Positions 14,724-21,749 of a stretch of DNA of 25,165 bases are shown here, in pieces. This DNA comes from JASKKU01 sp964416905. Its GTDB lineage: Archaea > Nanobdellota > Nanobdellia > Woesearchaeales > JASKKU01. Each line of letters opens with the position of its first letter. Within the stretch, counting starts at the first letter, position 1. The translations under genes and the position numbers were made by a program. The notes under the pieces were generated by a model. That model made no database searches, had not been told where the DNA came from, and saw only the letters and a program-made list of their open reading frames with translations. The stretch covers positions 1-25,165 of the forward strand of contig CAYQFL010000010.1 in NCBI GenBank assembly GCA_964416905.1, written 5' to 3'.

Positions 14724-15286
14724 ATTATGCATTAACAGTAAGCAATTTTGCTATAGGCGTTTTTCTAATTTTGTTTGGTATTCTGTTAGGTAGAATTACA
14801 AACAACGTTCTTAAGAGCTTTCTTTCAAGGTTTAATATAAATAAGCTTCTGTCTAACATAACAAACTTTGATGTTAAGCTTGAGGAAGCGATTGCATTAA
14901 TATTGTCTTTTGTTGTGGCTTTTATTTTTATAGCTCTTGGTTTGAATATTATCGGCATAGCAACAGTCATAATAAATATTATCTCAGGATTTATCTTTGT
15001 TTTAATAATAATATTCTTATTCCTCTCAATTAAGGACTTTTTGCCAAACCTTACTGCAGGCATCTACATTTTGTCTAAGAGAAATGTGTGCGAAGGAAAA
15101 TTTGTTAGAGTCAAAGATGTTTCTGGTCAAATTGAGCATATAGATCTTTTAGAAACAAAGTTGAAAACCAAAAATGGTGAAACAATAATCATCCCTAACT
15201 CGCAGTTTGTCCGTAATGCAATCTTTATCTTAAATGAGCCAGAAAAAGATTTAAATAAAAAAAATGCATCCAAGAAATCCAAGTAA
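14720..15286 (+). CDS. Short MscS-like membrane protein
   Basis: 188-aa integral membrane protein. Hydrophobic segments lie at about 6-25 and two adjacent ones at about 54-100. The pore-lining-like stretch KDFLPNLTAGIYILSKRNVCEGKFVRV follows, then a beta-domain with GQIEHIDLLETKLKTKNGETIIIPNSQFVRNAIF. This matches the MscS signature (compare VYDIGLRTTRI...IIMIPNGVLANS in the channel at 45-1163). The protein then stops, lacking the C-terminal alpha/beta vestibule domain of MscS. The ATG at 14720 overlaps the thiolase stop (ATGA) and is preferred over an earlier in-frame codon at 14705. The end overlaps the next gene by 23 bases. It may be a minimal channel or a channel-derived membrane scaffold; both are inference. 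Confidence 0.75.
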   Translation: MNYALTVSNFAIGVFLILFGILLGRITNNVLKSFLSRFNINKLLSNITNFDVKLEEAIALILSFVVAFIFIALGLNIIGIATVIINIISGFIFVLIIIFLFLSIKDFLPNLTAGIYILSKRNVCEGKFVRVKDVSGQIEHIDLLETKLKTKNGETIIIPNSQFVRNAIFILNEPEKDLNKKNASKKSK

Positions 15287-16418
15287 GCAATCAAAAATAC
15301 TGTACTTTAGCATTTTTATTTTGTTTGTTTTCCAGATTTTGTTTTTGCTTGATTTAGGTTTTTCTTTTTCAGTTCTTCCAGCTGAGAAGGTATATTATTA
15401 TGAGAACAATCCTGTTTTCAAAGGTTCTTTTGATGTATTTGATAATACTGATGAGAACAATATTGTTTCTATCTCAATAAACAGTTCTATTCTAAAATAC
15501 CTTAGTCTGGATAAAACAAGCCTTACTTTTAAGTCCTCGGATACAAAACAAACAGTGAATTACGTACTTGACCTAAAAGAGTTAGCGAATATACCTGGCA
15601 CTCATGTTTTCCCAATAACTTTCACTCAAAAGGTGCTTTCAGATAATCAAGGCATATCTGCACAGATTTCTCTAGTTTCTAAAATCGTTGTGGTTATACC
15701 TTACCCGAAGAAGTTTGTTGAAATCGAGCAAAAGCTTCAAGATAAAAAACTTACATTGCTTATATCTAATAAGGGAGAAAAACTTTCAGATTGCAATCTT
15801 TTTGTTAAAATTTTAGATCCATTTGATAAAGAAGAGTTGCTTGAGAGATCCTTTTCAATTAATAATTTGGGCATACATGAGCAGAAATCCTTTTCAATTG
15901 ACCTAAGTGAAAACTCAAAACTTAGTAATGTAATCGAGGCAGATAGCTTATTCTCCTGTAAGGATTACTCTACAAATAAAACAACGTTGTTTGAGATCCC
16001 AACTTTTCCATATAATGTTTCTGTAGCTATAGTTGATAGAGATGATTCCTACCTTGAATTAATGTTAACTTTTAAGAATATTTTAAATTCAACCCAGCAG
16101 AATACTCAAGTATTCTATGAGGTTGTATCAAATAGTAAAAAGTCAGAACGCAAGTCGTTTTACTTGCCCGAATTGAAACCTTTAGAAGAGCGAAGCACAA
16201 CAATCTTAATCCCAATAGATTTCTTAGATGATACTGAGGATTACTTTGAGATTTTATTTTCAATTAAGGTTAAAGATGAGATTCTTTCAGTTAAACAAAA
16301 AGTTCCTTTGTTAACAAAAACAACAATGGATTATAAGCTGATAGTCTTTATACTCTTTACACTATTTATTGTTTTAATCGCAACACTAAGATTAAGACTT
16401 AAGGGAAAAACAGAATAA
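15264..16418 (+). CDS. Membrane-anchored protein with large extracellular beta domain
   Basis: No family recognised with confidence. The 384-aa protein has an N-terminal hydrophobic helix (about 12-36), a large polar region of about 310 residues, a C-terminal transmembrane helix (about 357-376) and a short basic tail (RLRLKGK). The central part alternates strand-like stretches and N-x-S/T sequons, and resembles stacked immunoglobulin-like domains such as those in archaeal COG1470/NEW3 proteins. An example is KLTLLISNKGEKLSDCNLFV. The probable topology is an extracellular ectodomain held by one or both helices. It starts inside the previous gene (23-base overlap in another frame), so it is co-translated with the MscS-like protein and may be its extracytoplasmic partner. 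It ends four bases before the convergent tmk. Confidence 0.6.
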   Translation: MHPRNPSKQSKILYFSIFILFVFQILFLLDLGFSFSVLPAEKVYYYENNPVFKGSFDVFDNTDENNIVSISINSSILKYLSLDKTSLTFKSSDTKQTVNYVLDLKELANIPGTHVFPITFTQKVLSDNQGISAQISLVSKIVVVIPYPKKFVEIEQKLQDKKLTLLISNKGEKLSDCNLFVKILDPFDKEELLERSFSINNLGIHEQKSFSIDLSENSKLSNVIEADSLFSCKDYSTNKTTLFEIPTFPYNVSVAIVDRDDSYLELMLTFKNILNSTQQNTQVFYEVVSNSKKSERKSFYLPELKPLEERSTTILIPIDFLDDTEDYFEILFSIKVKDEILSVKQKVPLLTKTTMDYKLIVFILFTLFIVLIATLRLRLKGKTE

Positions 16419-16422
16419 AAAT

Positions 16423-17067
16423 TTACAGCTCGTTTTGATAATTCATTAATTTGCTTCGGAATTCGTTTTTAACTCTTTCTAGGCTTTGATTACCGTCTAG
16501 AACTAATATTTTTCTCCCCCGTTTTTGTAATTCGTTTATAACAAAGTCATAATTTTCTACAAGTTTCGTCTGGAAATCCAGTTTTTCGAATACTTCCTTA
16601 TCTTCTTTTCTTTTATAAACTCGCTTTATGGCGATTTCAGGGTCAACTTTGATATATATTGTTAGGTCAGGTAATAAAGTTCCCTCTTCTTGTCCATACT
16701 TGTGCATTTTACATAATTCTTCAAAACCAACGCCCTGAGTTTTTTGATAAGCTAATGTCGACAAATCATATCTTGAACAAAGAACATGAGAATGATTTAA
16801 CATCTCTTTAATAATCTTTGAATGTTGTATTCTGTCTTCCACAAAAAGTAGGGCAGCTTCTAATCCCGAATTAAAACCTTCTTTTAGTTTTTTAGCGAGT
16901 TCTTTACCGGCTTTTGTTATTTTAGTAGGTTCTCTAGTAACCCAGATATTGCTATACTTATCGCCAAAAATTTCAGGGTCGCTTTTTATAAGATGAACAC
17001 AGTATTCTATCAACGTATCTTTGCCACTACCGTCTATTCCTTCAAAACTAAAGAACACATTTTTCAT
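16423..17067 (-). CDS. tmk: Thymidylate kinase
   Basis: Phosphorylates dTMP to dTDP for DNA synthesis. The P-loop reads FEGIDGSGKDT (8-18), with Asp where most family members have Ser or Thr before the final Thr. The TREPT motif with the conserved Arg-Glu-Pro follows. The DRY-like substrate motif appears as SRYDLSTLAYQ. LPDLTIYIKVDPEIAIKRV precedes the LID region RVYKRKEDKEVFE. At 214 aa the length is normal. A TATA-like box (17091-17099 on the minus strand) is centred 28 bases before the ATG, which fits leaderless translation. It converges on the 15264 gene with only four bases between the stops. It is the only nucleotide kinase here apart from adk, 6 kb away. Confidence 0.93.
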   Translation of the reverse strand: MKNVFFSFEGIDGSGKDTLIEYCVHLIKSDPEIFGDKYSNIWVTREPTKITKAGKELAKKLKEGFNSGLEAALLFVEDRIQHSKIIKEMLNHSHVLCSRYDLSTLAYQKTQGVGFEELCKMHKYGQEEGTLLPDLTIYIKVDPEIAIKRVYKRKEDKEVFEKLDFQTKLVENYDFVINELQKRGRKILVLDGNQSLERVKNEFRSKLMNYQNEL

Positions 17068-17090
17068 GATTCGTTATCTTTAATTCCAGA

Positions 17091-17099
17091 TTTTAAAAA
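17091..17099 (-). promoter_or_regulatory. TATA box of tmk
   Basis: TTTTTAAAA on the minus strand, centred about 28 bases before the ATG at 17067. Confidence 0.45.
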
Positions 17100-17178
17100 G
17101 ATATCTGTAGATTAATCCTTGTTTTTGGTTTCATATTTGGTTGTCCGGCATATTTTTTGACAGTTTGTAAGAGAAAAA

Positions 17179-17186
17179 TTTATAAA
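17179..17186 (+). promoter_or_regulatory. TATA box of the first surface-protein gene
   Basis: TTTATAAA, centred 28-29 bases before the ATG at 17211. An in-frame start at 17157 would precede the box, so it is excluded. Confidence 0.6.
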
Positions 17187-17210
17187 GCAGTGAGTTTTAA
17201 TGAACTTAAA

Positions 17211-17435
17211 ATGACAACAAACAAAAATTTAGTGGTGGTCTTAGCTACCCTGTTGATAATAATTTCTATCGTGAGCACTATTTTTGTAGTGAGCGAAGCG
17301 AATAGAATTATGAGGGAAAACTTGTTTGAAGATAAGACAACTGGCAGGGTGACATTCTCGGTAGTAAAACAAGGTGAGTTAAAAGAAGAGCCTGTTTATA
17401 ATCAAGGCAATGTTCGTTTTGAGGTGAGGAAATAA
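17211..17435 (+). CDS. Small membrane-anchored protein, short relative of the surface paralogues
   Basis: A 74-aa protein of unknown function. It opens with TTNKNLVVVLATLLIIISIVSTIF, a single membrane helix very like the N-termini of the next two proteins. It continues with a short polar tail containing TGRVTFSV, which matches the GTVTFSV/GTVTFQV strand that starts the exported part of those proteins. It then ends without the Cys-containing domain. It could be a shortened family member or an accessory of the same surface structure. The start was chosen from the TATA box. Its stop overlaps the next ATG by one base (TAATG), and a GAGGTGAGG Shine-Dalgarno for that gene lies inside its last codons, so the two are translationally coupled. 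Confidence 0.7.
   Translation: MTTNKNLVVVLATLLIIISIVSTIFVVSEANRIMRENLFEDKTTGRVTFSVVKQGELKEEPVYNQGNVRFEVRK
17421..17429 (+). promoter_or_regulatory. Shine-Dalgarno of the second surface-protein gene
   Basis: GAGGTGAGG, five bases before the ATG at 17435 and inside the coding end of the preceding gene. It is an unusually strong site. Confidence 0.7.
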
Positions 17436-18076
17436 TGGATGCTGAAAAACTAAATCAAGGTCTAGTTGTTATGTTAGTTGCTGCAATTGTCGTGTCTATT
17501 GGCAGCACTTTAATTAGTTTGAATAAGCTTTCTGTAATCGGAGGCATAACTGGTTTCGCAACTAGCGATGTAGGAACTGTGACTTTCCAGGTTAATGAAA
17601 GTACGAGTATTACTTTAACAGATAATTCTGTTGATTTTGGTACTTGTATACTGAATAACAGCGGTTTTATTACTTATGATAGTGATATTACCAACGGTAC
17701 AAGTGTTCAAGGATTTTATTGTGATGGATTAAGTGCTGGAGAGGATTATATGGTTCTAGAGAATGATGGTAACGTAAATGTATCAGTAACATTGCAGTCA
17801 GATGTTGATGGTCCAGGATTCACAGGATCTCCAACTAGTAGGGGTGAGTTCTGGTTTAAAGCTGCTGAGGAGGAAGTAGGTTCATGTACAGGAACTTTAG
17901 CTGACAGCTGGGTGAATATTAGTCAGTCTGCTTTTGATTACAATGTCTGTGATGACTTCAAAAACGTTGATGGTAACGATGCATTAAAGATATGGTACAG
18001 AATCGTTTTACCTGATGATGTACCTGCAGCAGGTGTAAAAACAGCACAGATAACCTTTAGCGCAGTTAAAGTATAA
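17435..18076 (+). CDS. Secreted surface protein, paralogue A
   Basis: A 213-aa protein of a family I recognise only as DPANN-type surface proteins. The N-terminal helix (LNQGLVVMLVAAIVVSIGSTLI, about 6-27) is followed by GGITGFA, then a predicted beta-rich exported domain beginning GTVTFQVNEST. Four Cys positions are shared with paralogue B (in DFGTC, FYCDG, GSC and NVC) and could form two disulfides. Several N-x-S/T sequons suggest glycosylation. The domain ends with AQITFSAVKV. By eye about 64 percent of residues match paralogue B. It is coupled to the 74-aa gene upstream, while paralogue B has its own promoter. It is low in Lys/Arg and rich in Thr, Ser and Asn, as expected for an S-layer or fibre subunit (inference). 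Confidence 0.7.
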   Translation: MDAEKLNQGLVVMLVAAIVVSIGSTLISLNKLSVIGGITGFATSDVGTVTFQVNESTSITLTDNSVDFGTCILNNSGFITYDSDITNGTSVQGFYCDGLSAGEDYMVLENDGNVNVSVTLQSDVDGPGFTGSPTSRGEFWFKAAEEEVGSCTGTLADSWVNISQSAFDYNVCDDFKNVDGNDALKIWYRIVLPDDVPAAGVKTAQITFSAVKV

Positions 18077-18124
18077 AACTTTTTTATGTTTTATTTTTCT
18101 ATTTCTTTAATTATTGTTCTTTTG
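18077..18124 (+). terminator. T-rich terminator after paralogue A
   Basis: Several T runs (TTTTTT, TTTT, TTTTT) begin directly after the stop. This fits archaeal oligo-T termination before the next promoter. Confidence 0.5.
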
Positions 18125-18193
18125 CTATATTTCTTTATCTGATGAATCTAACAGCTTCTATAGCCTTTGTTTAATACGTCCAAAACAAAAAAA

Positions 18194-18209
18194 TTTATAA
18201 ATATTTAAA
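18194..18209 (+). promoter_or_regulatory. Extended TATA region of paralogue B
   Basis: TTTATAAATATTTAAA contains two overlapping TATA-like elements 45-60 bases before the ATG at 18254. It predicts a leader of about 25-30 bases carrying the AGGTGA Shine-Dalgarno at 18241-18246. Confidence 0.55.
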
Positions 18210-18253
18210 TCGGGGAATAACTTAATTTATAATTACTTTCAGGTGAATCTAAA

Positions 18254-18892
18254 ATGGATGAGGAAAGTTTGAACCGAAGTTTTGTTGTGCTGTTAATTGC
18301 AGCGATTGTTGTTTCTATAGGTAGTACAGTCATTAATCTAAGCAGCCTTCAAAGAATTGGAGGCATAACTGGTTTTGCACAAACTGCTCAAGGTACAGTC
18401 ACTTTTAGTGTTAATGAATCTGTTAGTATTACCCTAGATGATGATACTATTGATTTTGGAGAATGTGTGCTTAACAATAGTGGTATGATTACCTACGAAA
18501 GTAATGTAACCAATGGTACAAGTGTTCAAGGATTTTCTTGCGATGGATTAGCTGGCGGCCCAGATTACATGGTTATTGAGAATGATGGTAATGTTAATGT
18601 TTTAGTCAACCTATCATCAAACGTTAGTGGAACTCAACTTATAGAATCTCCAACAAGTAGAGGTGCATTCTGGTTTGTTGCAGGAGAAAACGAAACTAAT
18701 AGTTGTGCCAGTGGTTTAGCAAGCTCTTGGGTAAACATAACAGCTGCTGCTCAGGAGTATGGTGTTTGCGGCAATCTAAGTAATATTGATGATAATGATG
18801 CATTAAATATTTGGTTTAGAATTGATCTGCCTGATGACACTCCTTCAGGAGCTAAATCTGCAGGTATTACTTTTAGTGCAGTAAAAATATAA
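18254..18892 (+). CDS. Secreted surface protein, paralogue B
   Basis: A 212-aa paralogue of the preceding gene with the same architecture: N-terminal helix (SFVVLLIAAIVVSIGSTVI), GGITGFA junction, GTVTFSVNESV strand, four conserved Cys and terminal ITFSAVKI. The best conserved blocks are TNGTSVQGF, ENDGNVNV, SPTSRG and LPDD. The most variable part is the region between ENDGNVNV and SPTSRG, a possible surface-exposed loop. The gene has its own promoter, a strong Shine-Dalgarno (AGGTGA, seven bases before ATG) and T-rich sequence downstream, all suggesting high or independent expression. Function as an S-layer or adhesive fibre component is inference; no enzymatic motif is seen. Confidence 0.7.
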   Translation: MDEESLNRSFVVLLIAAIVVSIGSTVINLSSLQRIGGITGFAQTAQGTVTFSVNESVSITLDDDTIDFGECVLNNSGMITYESNVTNGTSVQGFSCDGLAGGPDYMVIENDGNVNVLVNLSSNVSGTQLIESPTSRGAFWFVAGENETNSCASGLASSWVNITAAAQEYGVCGNLSNIDDNDALNIWFRIDLPDDTPSGAKSAGITFSAVKI

Positions 18893-18896
18893 TCCC

Positions 18897-18927
18897 TTTA
18901 TTTTTTGTTTCTTCTTAACATTTTTAT
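18897..18927 (+). terminator. T-rich terminator after paralogue B
   Basis: T runs (TTTATTTTTTG, then TTTTTA) start within a few bases of the stop codon. Confidence 0.45.
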
Positions 18928-18968
18928 TTAACAAAAATTTTTTAAATGAATTGAATTCTTAAAGAAAT

Positions 18969-19043
18969 ATGTCTTTCAATAAGTACTTCGGTTTTAAGAG
19001 GATTTTTTTAGGTATATTCTTGTTAATGACATGTTTTAACTAA
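18969..19043 (+). CDS. Possible 24-residue hydrophobic peptide
   Basis: A short frame starts at the ATG at 18969 and ends in TAA at 19041-19043. Its first half is basic and aromatic (KYFGFKRI) and its second half hydrophobic (FLGIFLLM), like a tiny membrane peptide. A TATA-like TTTTTAAA at 18939-18946 is centred 26 bases before the ATG, the spacing used by leaderless genes elsewhere in this window. The frame is too short to score by composition, so chance cannot be excluded. It lies in the 263-base gap between paralogue B and thrS. Confidence 0.25.
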   Translation: MSFNKYFGFKRIFLGIFLLMTCFN

Positions 19044-19056
19044 TTCTTTCATTAGT

Positions 19057-19066
19057 TTTATAAAAA
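19057..19066 (+). promoter_or_regulatory. TATA box of the thrS operon
   Basis: TTTTATAAAA, about 95 bases before the thrS ATG. It predicts a leader of about 68 bases with GGTGAT as Shine-Dalgarno at 19144-19149. I see no convincing leader structure. Confidence 0.45.
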
Positions 19067-19155
19067 GCTTTTAATATGATAACTCTTTTGATTTTTCGTT
19101 TTACTAACTGCACTTGTTGATGTTATTATTTAATGCTTAGAAATGGTGATAAAAT

Positions 19156-21069
19156 ATGGCTGATAAAAAAATAAAAATAAGTTTCCCTGACGGGGATGTA
19201 GTTGAATATCCTAAAGGTGTAAAACCTATTGAGATTGTTGAAGGTATTAGTAAGAAGCTTGCTAAAAAGACAATAGTCGCAAAATTCAATGACACTCTTG
19301 TAGATTTGTTTAGACCTCTTGAAGAAGATGGCAAGATTGTTTTTTTAACCTTTGACGACCCTGAAGCGAAAAAAGTGTTCTGGCACTCATCATCACATGT
19401 TTTAGCGCAAGCAGTTAAAAGGTTATATCCTGATGCTAAACTCGCGATAGGTCCAGCTATTGAGCAGGGCTTTTATTACGATTTTGACAACCTCGAAATA
19501 ACTGATAAAGACCTTGAGAAGATTGAAACTGAAATAAAGAAAATAATTGCTGAAAATTATGAGTTTAAGAGAGAAGTTGTCCCTAAGTCTAAAGCTTTAG
19601 AGCTTTTTAAAGATGAACCTTATAAGCTCGAGCTTATCAACGATTTAGACGACGAATATGTTTCGGTTTATACTCAGGGCGAGTTTACTGATTTATGTAG
19701 AGGACCTCACGTTCTTAGCACTGGCGTAGTTAAAGCTATGAAATTAACTAAACTGGCAGGAGCGTACTGGAAAGGTGATTCTAATAACAAGATGTTAACC
19801 AGGATTTATGGCATTTCTTTCCCAACTGAAAAGCAATTGAACGATTATCTTAACTTTTTAGAAGAAGCGAAGAAAAGAGACCATAGAAGGTTAGGCAAGC
19901 AGTTAAAACTGTTTAGTTTACACGAAGAAGGCCCGGGGTTCCCATTCTGGTTGCCTAGAGGAATGGTTATATTTAATACTCTAGTTGATTTCTGGAGAGA
20001 AGAACATAGGAAAGCTGGTTATGTTGAGATTAAAACGCCAATTATGCTAAACAAAGCTCTTTGGGTACGCTCAGGTCATTGGGATAATTATAGAGAGAAC
20101 ATGTATATAACTAAAATTGATAATGAAGAGTTTGCTATTAAACCTATGAACTGTCCTGGTGGAATGTTGGTTTACAAAGAAGAAGTGCATTCTTACAAAG
20201 AATTGCCTTTAAGAGTTGGAGAGATTGGTTTAGTGCACAGACACGAGCTATCAGGAGTACTCTCAGGTTTGTTCAGAGTTAGATGTTTCCATCAAGATGA
20301 TGCGCATATCTTTATGAGACCTGATCAGATAAAAGATGAGATTCTTGGGGTTTTGCAGTTGGCTGACAAGTTCTATTCTTTATTTGGTTTGGATTACCAT
20401 TTAGAGTTGTCAACTAGGCCTGAGAAATCTATTGGCACTGATGAACAATGGGAGCAAGCTACTACTGCTTTAGAACAGGCTCTTAAAGCTACTGGAAGGG
20501 AATATAAAATAAACGAAGGCGATGGTGCCTTCTATGGACCGAAGATAGATATCCATATCAAAGATGCTCTAGGAAGAACCTGGCAGTGTGGAACTATTCA
20601 ACTAGATATGTCTTTACCTGAGAGGTTTGATTTAACTTATATGGGTGAAGATGGTGAAAATAAGCATAGACCTGTAATGATCCATAGAGTCATCTATGGC
20701 TCCTTGGAGAGGTTTATTGGAATACTAATAGAACACTTTGCAGGCAAATTCCCTTTATGGCTAGCTCCTGAACAAGTAAGAGTTATCCCAGTCTCAAACA
20801 ACTTTAATGACTATGCTGAAGAGGTCTACAAAAAACTCTTTGACCAAGGATTCAGAGTTGAAAAAGATTTCAGGGATGAAACTGTGTCAAAGAAAATTAG
20901 GGACGCTCAATTAATGAAGGTCAACTATATTGTAGTTGTTGGAGAAAAAGAAAAGAACAGCAATACTGTTAATGTTAGAGATGGCAAGAATAACAAAGTC
21001 TTGGGACAAATAAACATTGATGACTTTATAGCATCTTTGAAAAACGAGCTTGAGGAAAAAAGAATATGA
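19156..21069 (+). CDS. thrS: Threonyl-tRNA synthetase, bacterial type
   Basis: Class II enzyme that charges tRNA-Thr and removes mischarged Ser. An N-terminal TGS domain (about 1-66) is followed by the N2 editing domain with HSSSH (77-81) and CRGPH (181-185). The catalytic core has zinc ligands C333 (MNCPGG), H384 and H510, and the motif 2 region RHELSGVLSGLFRVRCFHQDDAHIF. Motif 3 reads GSLERFIGILIEHFAG. The C-terminal anticodon-binding domain starts near 540. At 637 aa with this HxxxH/CxxxH editing site it is the bacterial/eukaryotic form. Most archaea use a different N-terminal editing domain related to D-aminoacyl-tRNA deacylase. This points to gene transfer or replacement. It overlaps rnhB by ATGA. 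Confidence 0.96.
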   Translation: MADKKIKISFPDGDVVEYPKGVKPIEIVEGISKKLAKKTIVAKFNDTLVDLFRPLEEDGKIVFLTFDDPEAKKVFWHSSSHVLAQAVKRLYPDAKLAIGPAIEQGFYYDFDNLEITDKDLEKIETEIKKIIAENYEFKREVVPKSKALELFKDEPYKLELINDLDDEYVSVYTQGEFTDLCRGPHVLSTGVVKAMKLTKLAGAYWKGDSNNKMLTRIYGISFPTEKQLNDYLNFLEEAKKRDHRRLGKQLKLFSLHEEGPGFPFWLPRGMVIFNTLVDFWREEHRKAGYVEIKTPIMLNKALWVRSGHWDNYRENMYITKIDNEEFAIKPMNCPGGMLVYKEEVHSYKELPLRVGEIGLVHRHELSGVLSGLFRVRCFHQDDAHIFMRPDQIKDEILGVLQLADKFYSLFGLDYHLELSTRPEKSIGTDEQWEQATTALEQALKATGREYKINEGDGAFYGPKIDIHIKDALGRTWQCGTIQLDMSLPERFDLTYMGEDGENKHRPVMIHRVIYGSLERFIGILIEHFAGKFPLWLAPEQVRVIPVSNNFNDYAEEVYKKLFDQGFRVEKDFRDETVSKKIRDAQLMKVNYIVVVGEKEKNSNTVNVRDGKNNKVLGQINIDDFIASLKNELEEKRI

Positions 21070-21749
21070 TTGTTGCAGGAGTTGATGAGGCTGGTAGAGG
21101 ACCTGTAATAGGTCCTTTGGTTTTAGCCATAGCAGTGATTGATTCAGAGAAGGAATCTGTTTTGAAAACACTTGGAGTGAAAGATTCAAAGAAACTTTCG
21201 TCTAAAACTCGAGAGAGAATCTTTGGTGAATTGAAAAAAACTCTTCTTTTTTTTGATTACAAAATTATTTTCCCGGCAGAGATTGATTTTGCAGTTGATT
21301 CTAAGGAATACAATCTTAATTGGTTAGAGGCTGATGCAACAGCTTTCTTAATAAATAAAGTGAATAAGGAACTTGCGTTAAAAAACAAAACTTTAGATGA
21401 AGTTTATGTTGATTTGCCTTCCACAAATCAATTAGCATATGTTTCTTACTTGAAACAGAGAATAAAATCTAAAGATCTTAAAATTATTGCTGAGCATAAA
21501 GCTGATGATAAATATCCAATTGTTTCAGCAGCTTCTATTATTGCAAAAGTTATAAGAGATAACGAGATTGATAAACTCAAAAAAAGCTATGGAGATTTTG
21601 GTTCAGGTTATCCTGCAGATCCTAAAACCCAGAAGTTCCTTAAAGAGAATTTTGAGAAGTATAATATCTTTAGGAAATCCTGGAAATCTTACCAAAGGCT
21701 TGTTTCAAAAAAAGATAAATCACTTAATGCTTTCCTAAACAAAGAATGA
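21066..21749 (+). CDS. rnhB: Ribonuclease HII
   Basis: Cleaves the RNA strand of RNA-DNA hybrids and incises at single ribonucleotides in DNA. The N-terminal signature IVAGVDEAGRGPVIGPLVLA carries the first two acidic residues (D7, E8). The third is in DEVYVDLP, and the fourth lies in the YPIVSAASIIAKVIRDNEID block. GDFGSGYPADPKTQKFL is the conserved substrate-handling motif, and the Tyr that contacts the ribonucleotide 2'-OH falls in this region. At 227 aa it is an ordinary archaeal length. It starts within the thrS stop (ATGA) and ends within the next start (ATGA), so all three genes are probably translated together. Confidence 0.95.
   Translation: MIVAGVDEAGRGPVIGPLVLAIAVIDSEKESVLKTLGVKDSKKLSSKTRERIFGELKKTLLFFDYKIIFPAEIDFAVDSKEYNLNWLEADATAFLINKVNKELALKNKTLDEVYVDLPSTNQLAYVSYLKQRIKSKDLKIIAEHKADDKYPIVSAASIIAKVIRDNEIDKLKKSYGDFGSGYPADPKTQKFLKENFEKYNIFRKSWKSYQRLVSKKDKSLNAFLNKE

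Noticed and set aside
14725..15063. Minus-strand ORF of 112 codons opposite the MscS-like gene
   Set aside because: It mirrors a membrane protein gene and overlaps it completely; no independent support.
15847..15899. Short repeat TCCTTTTCAATT occurring twice in the 15264 gene
   Set aside because: It is only 12 bases in an AT-rich gene and encodes a similar SFSI strand; likely chance or ordinary domain repetition.
18138..18145. CTGATGA resembling a C box between the surface paralogues
   Set aside because: It does not match the RTGATGA consensus at the first base, and no D box follows at a suitable distance.
20911..21189. Minus-strand ORF across the thrS-rnhB junction
   Set aside because: It is antisense to two conserved genes and to their ATGA junction.
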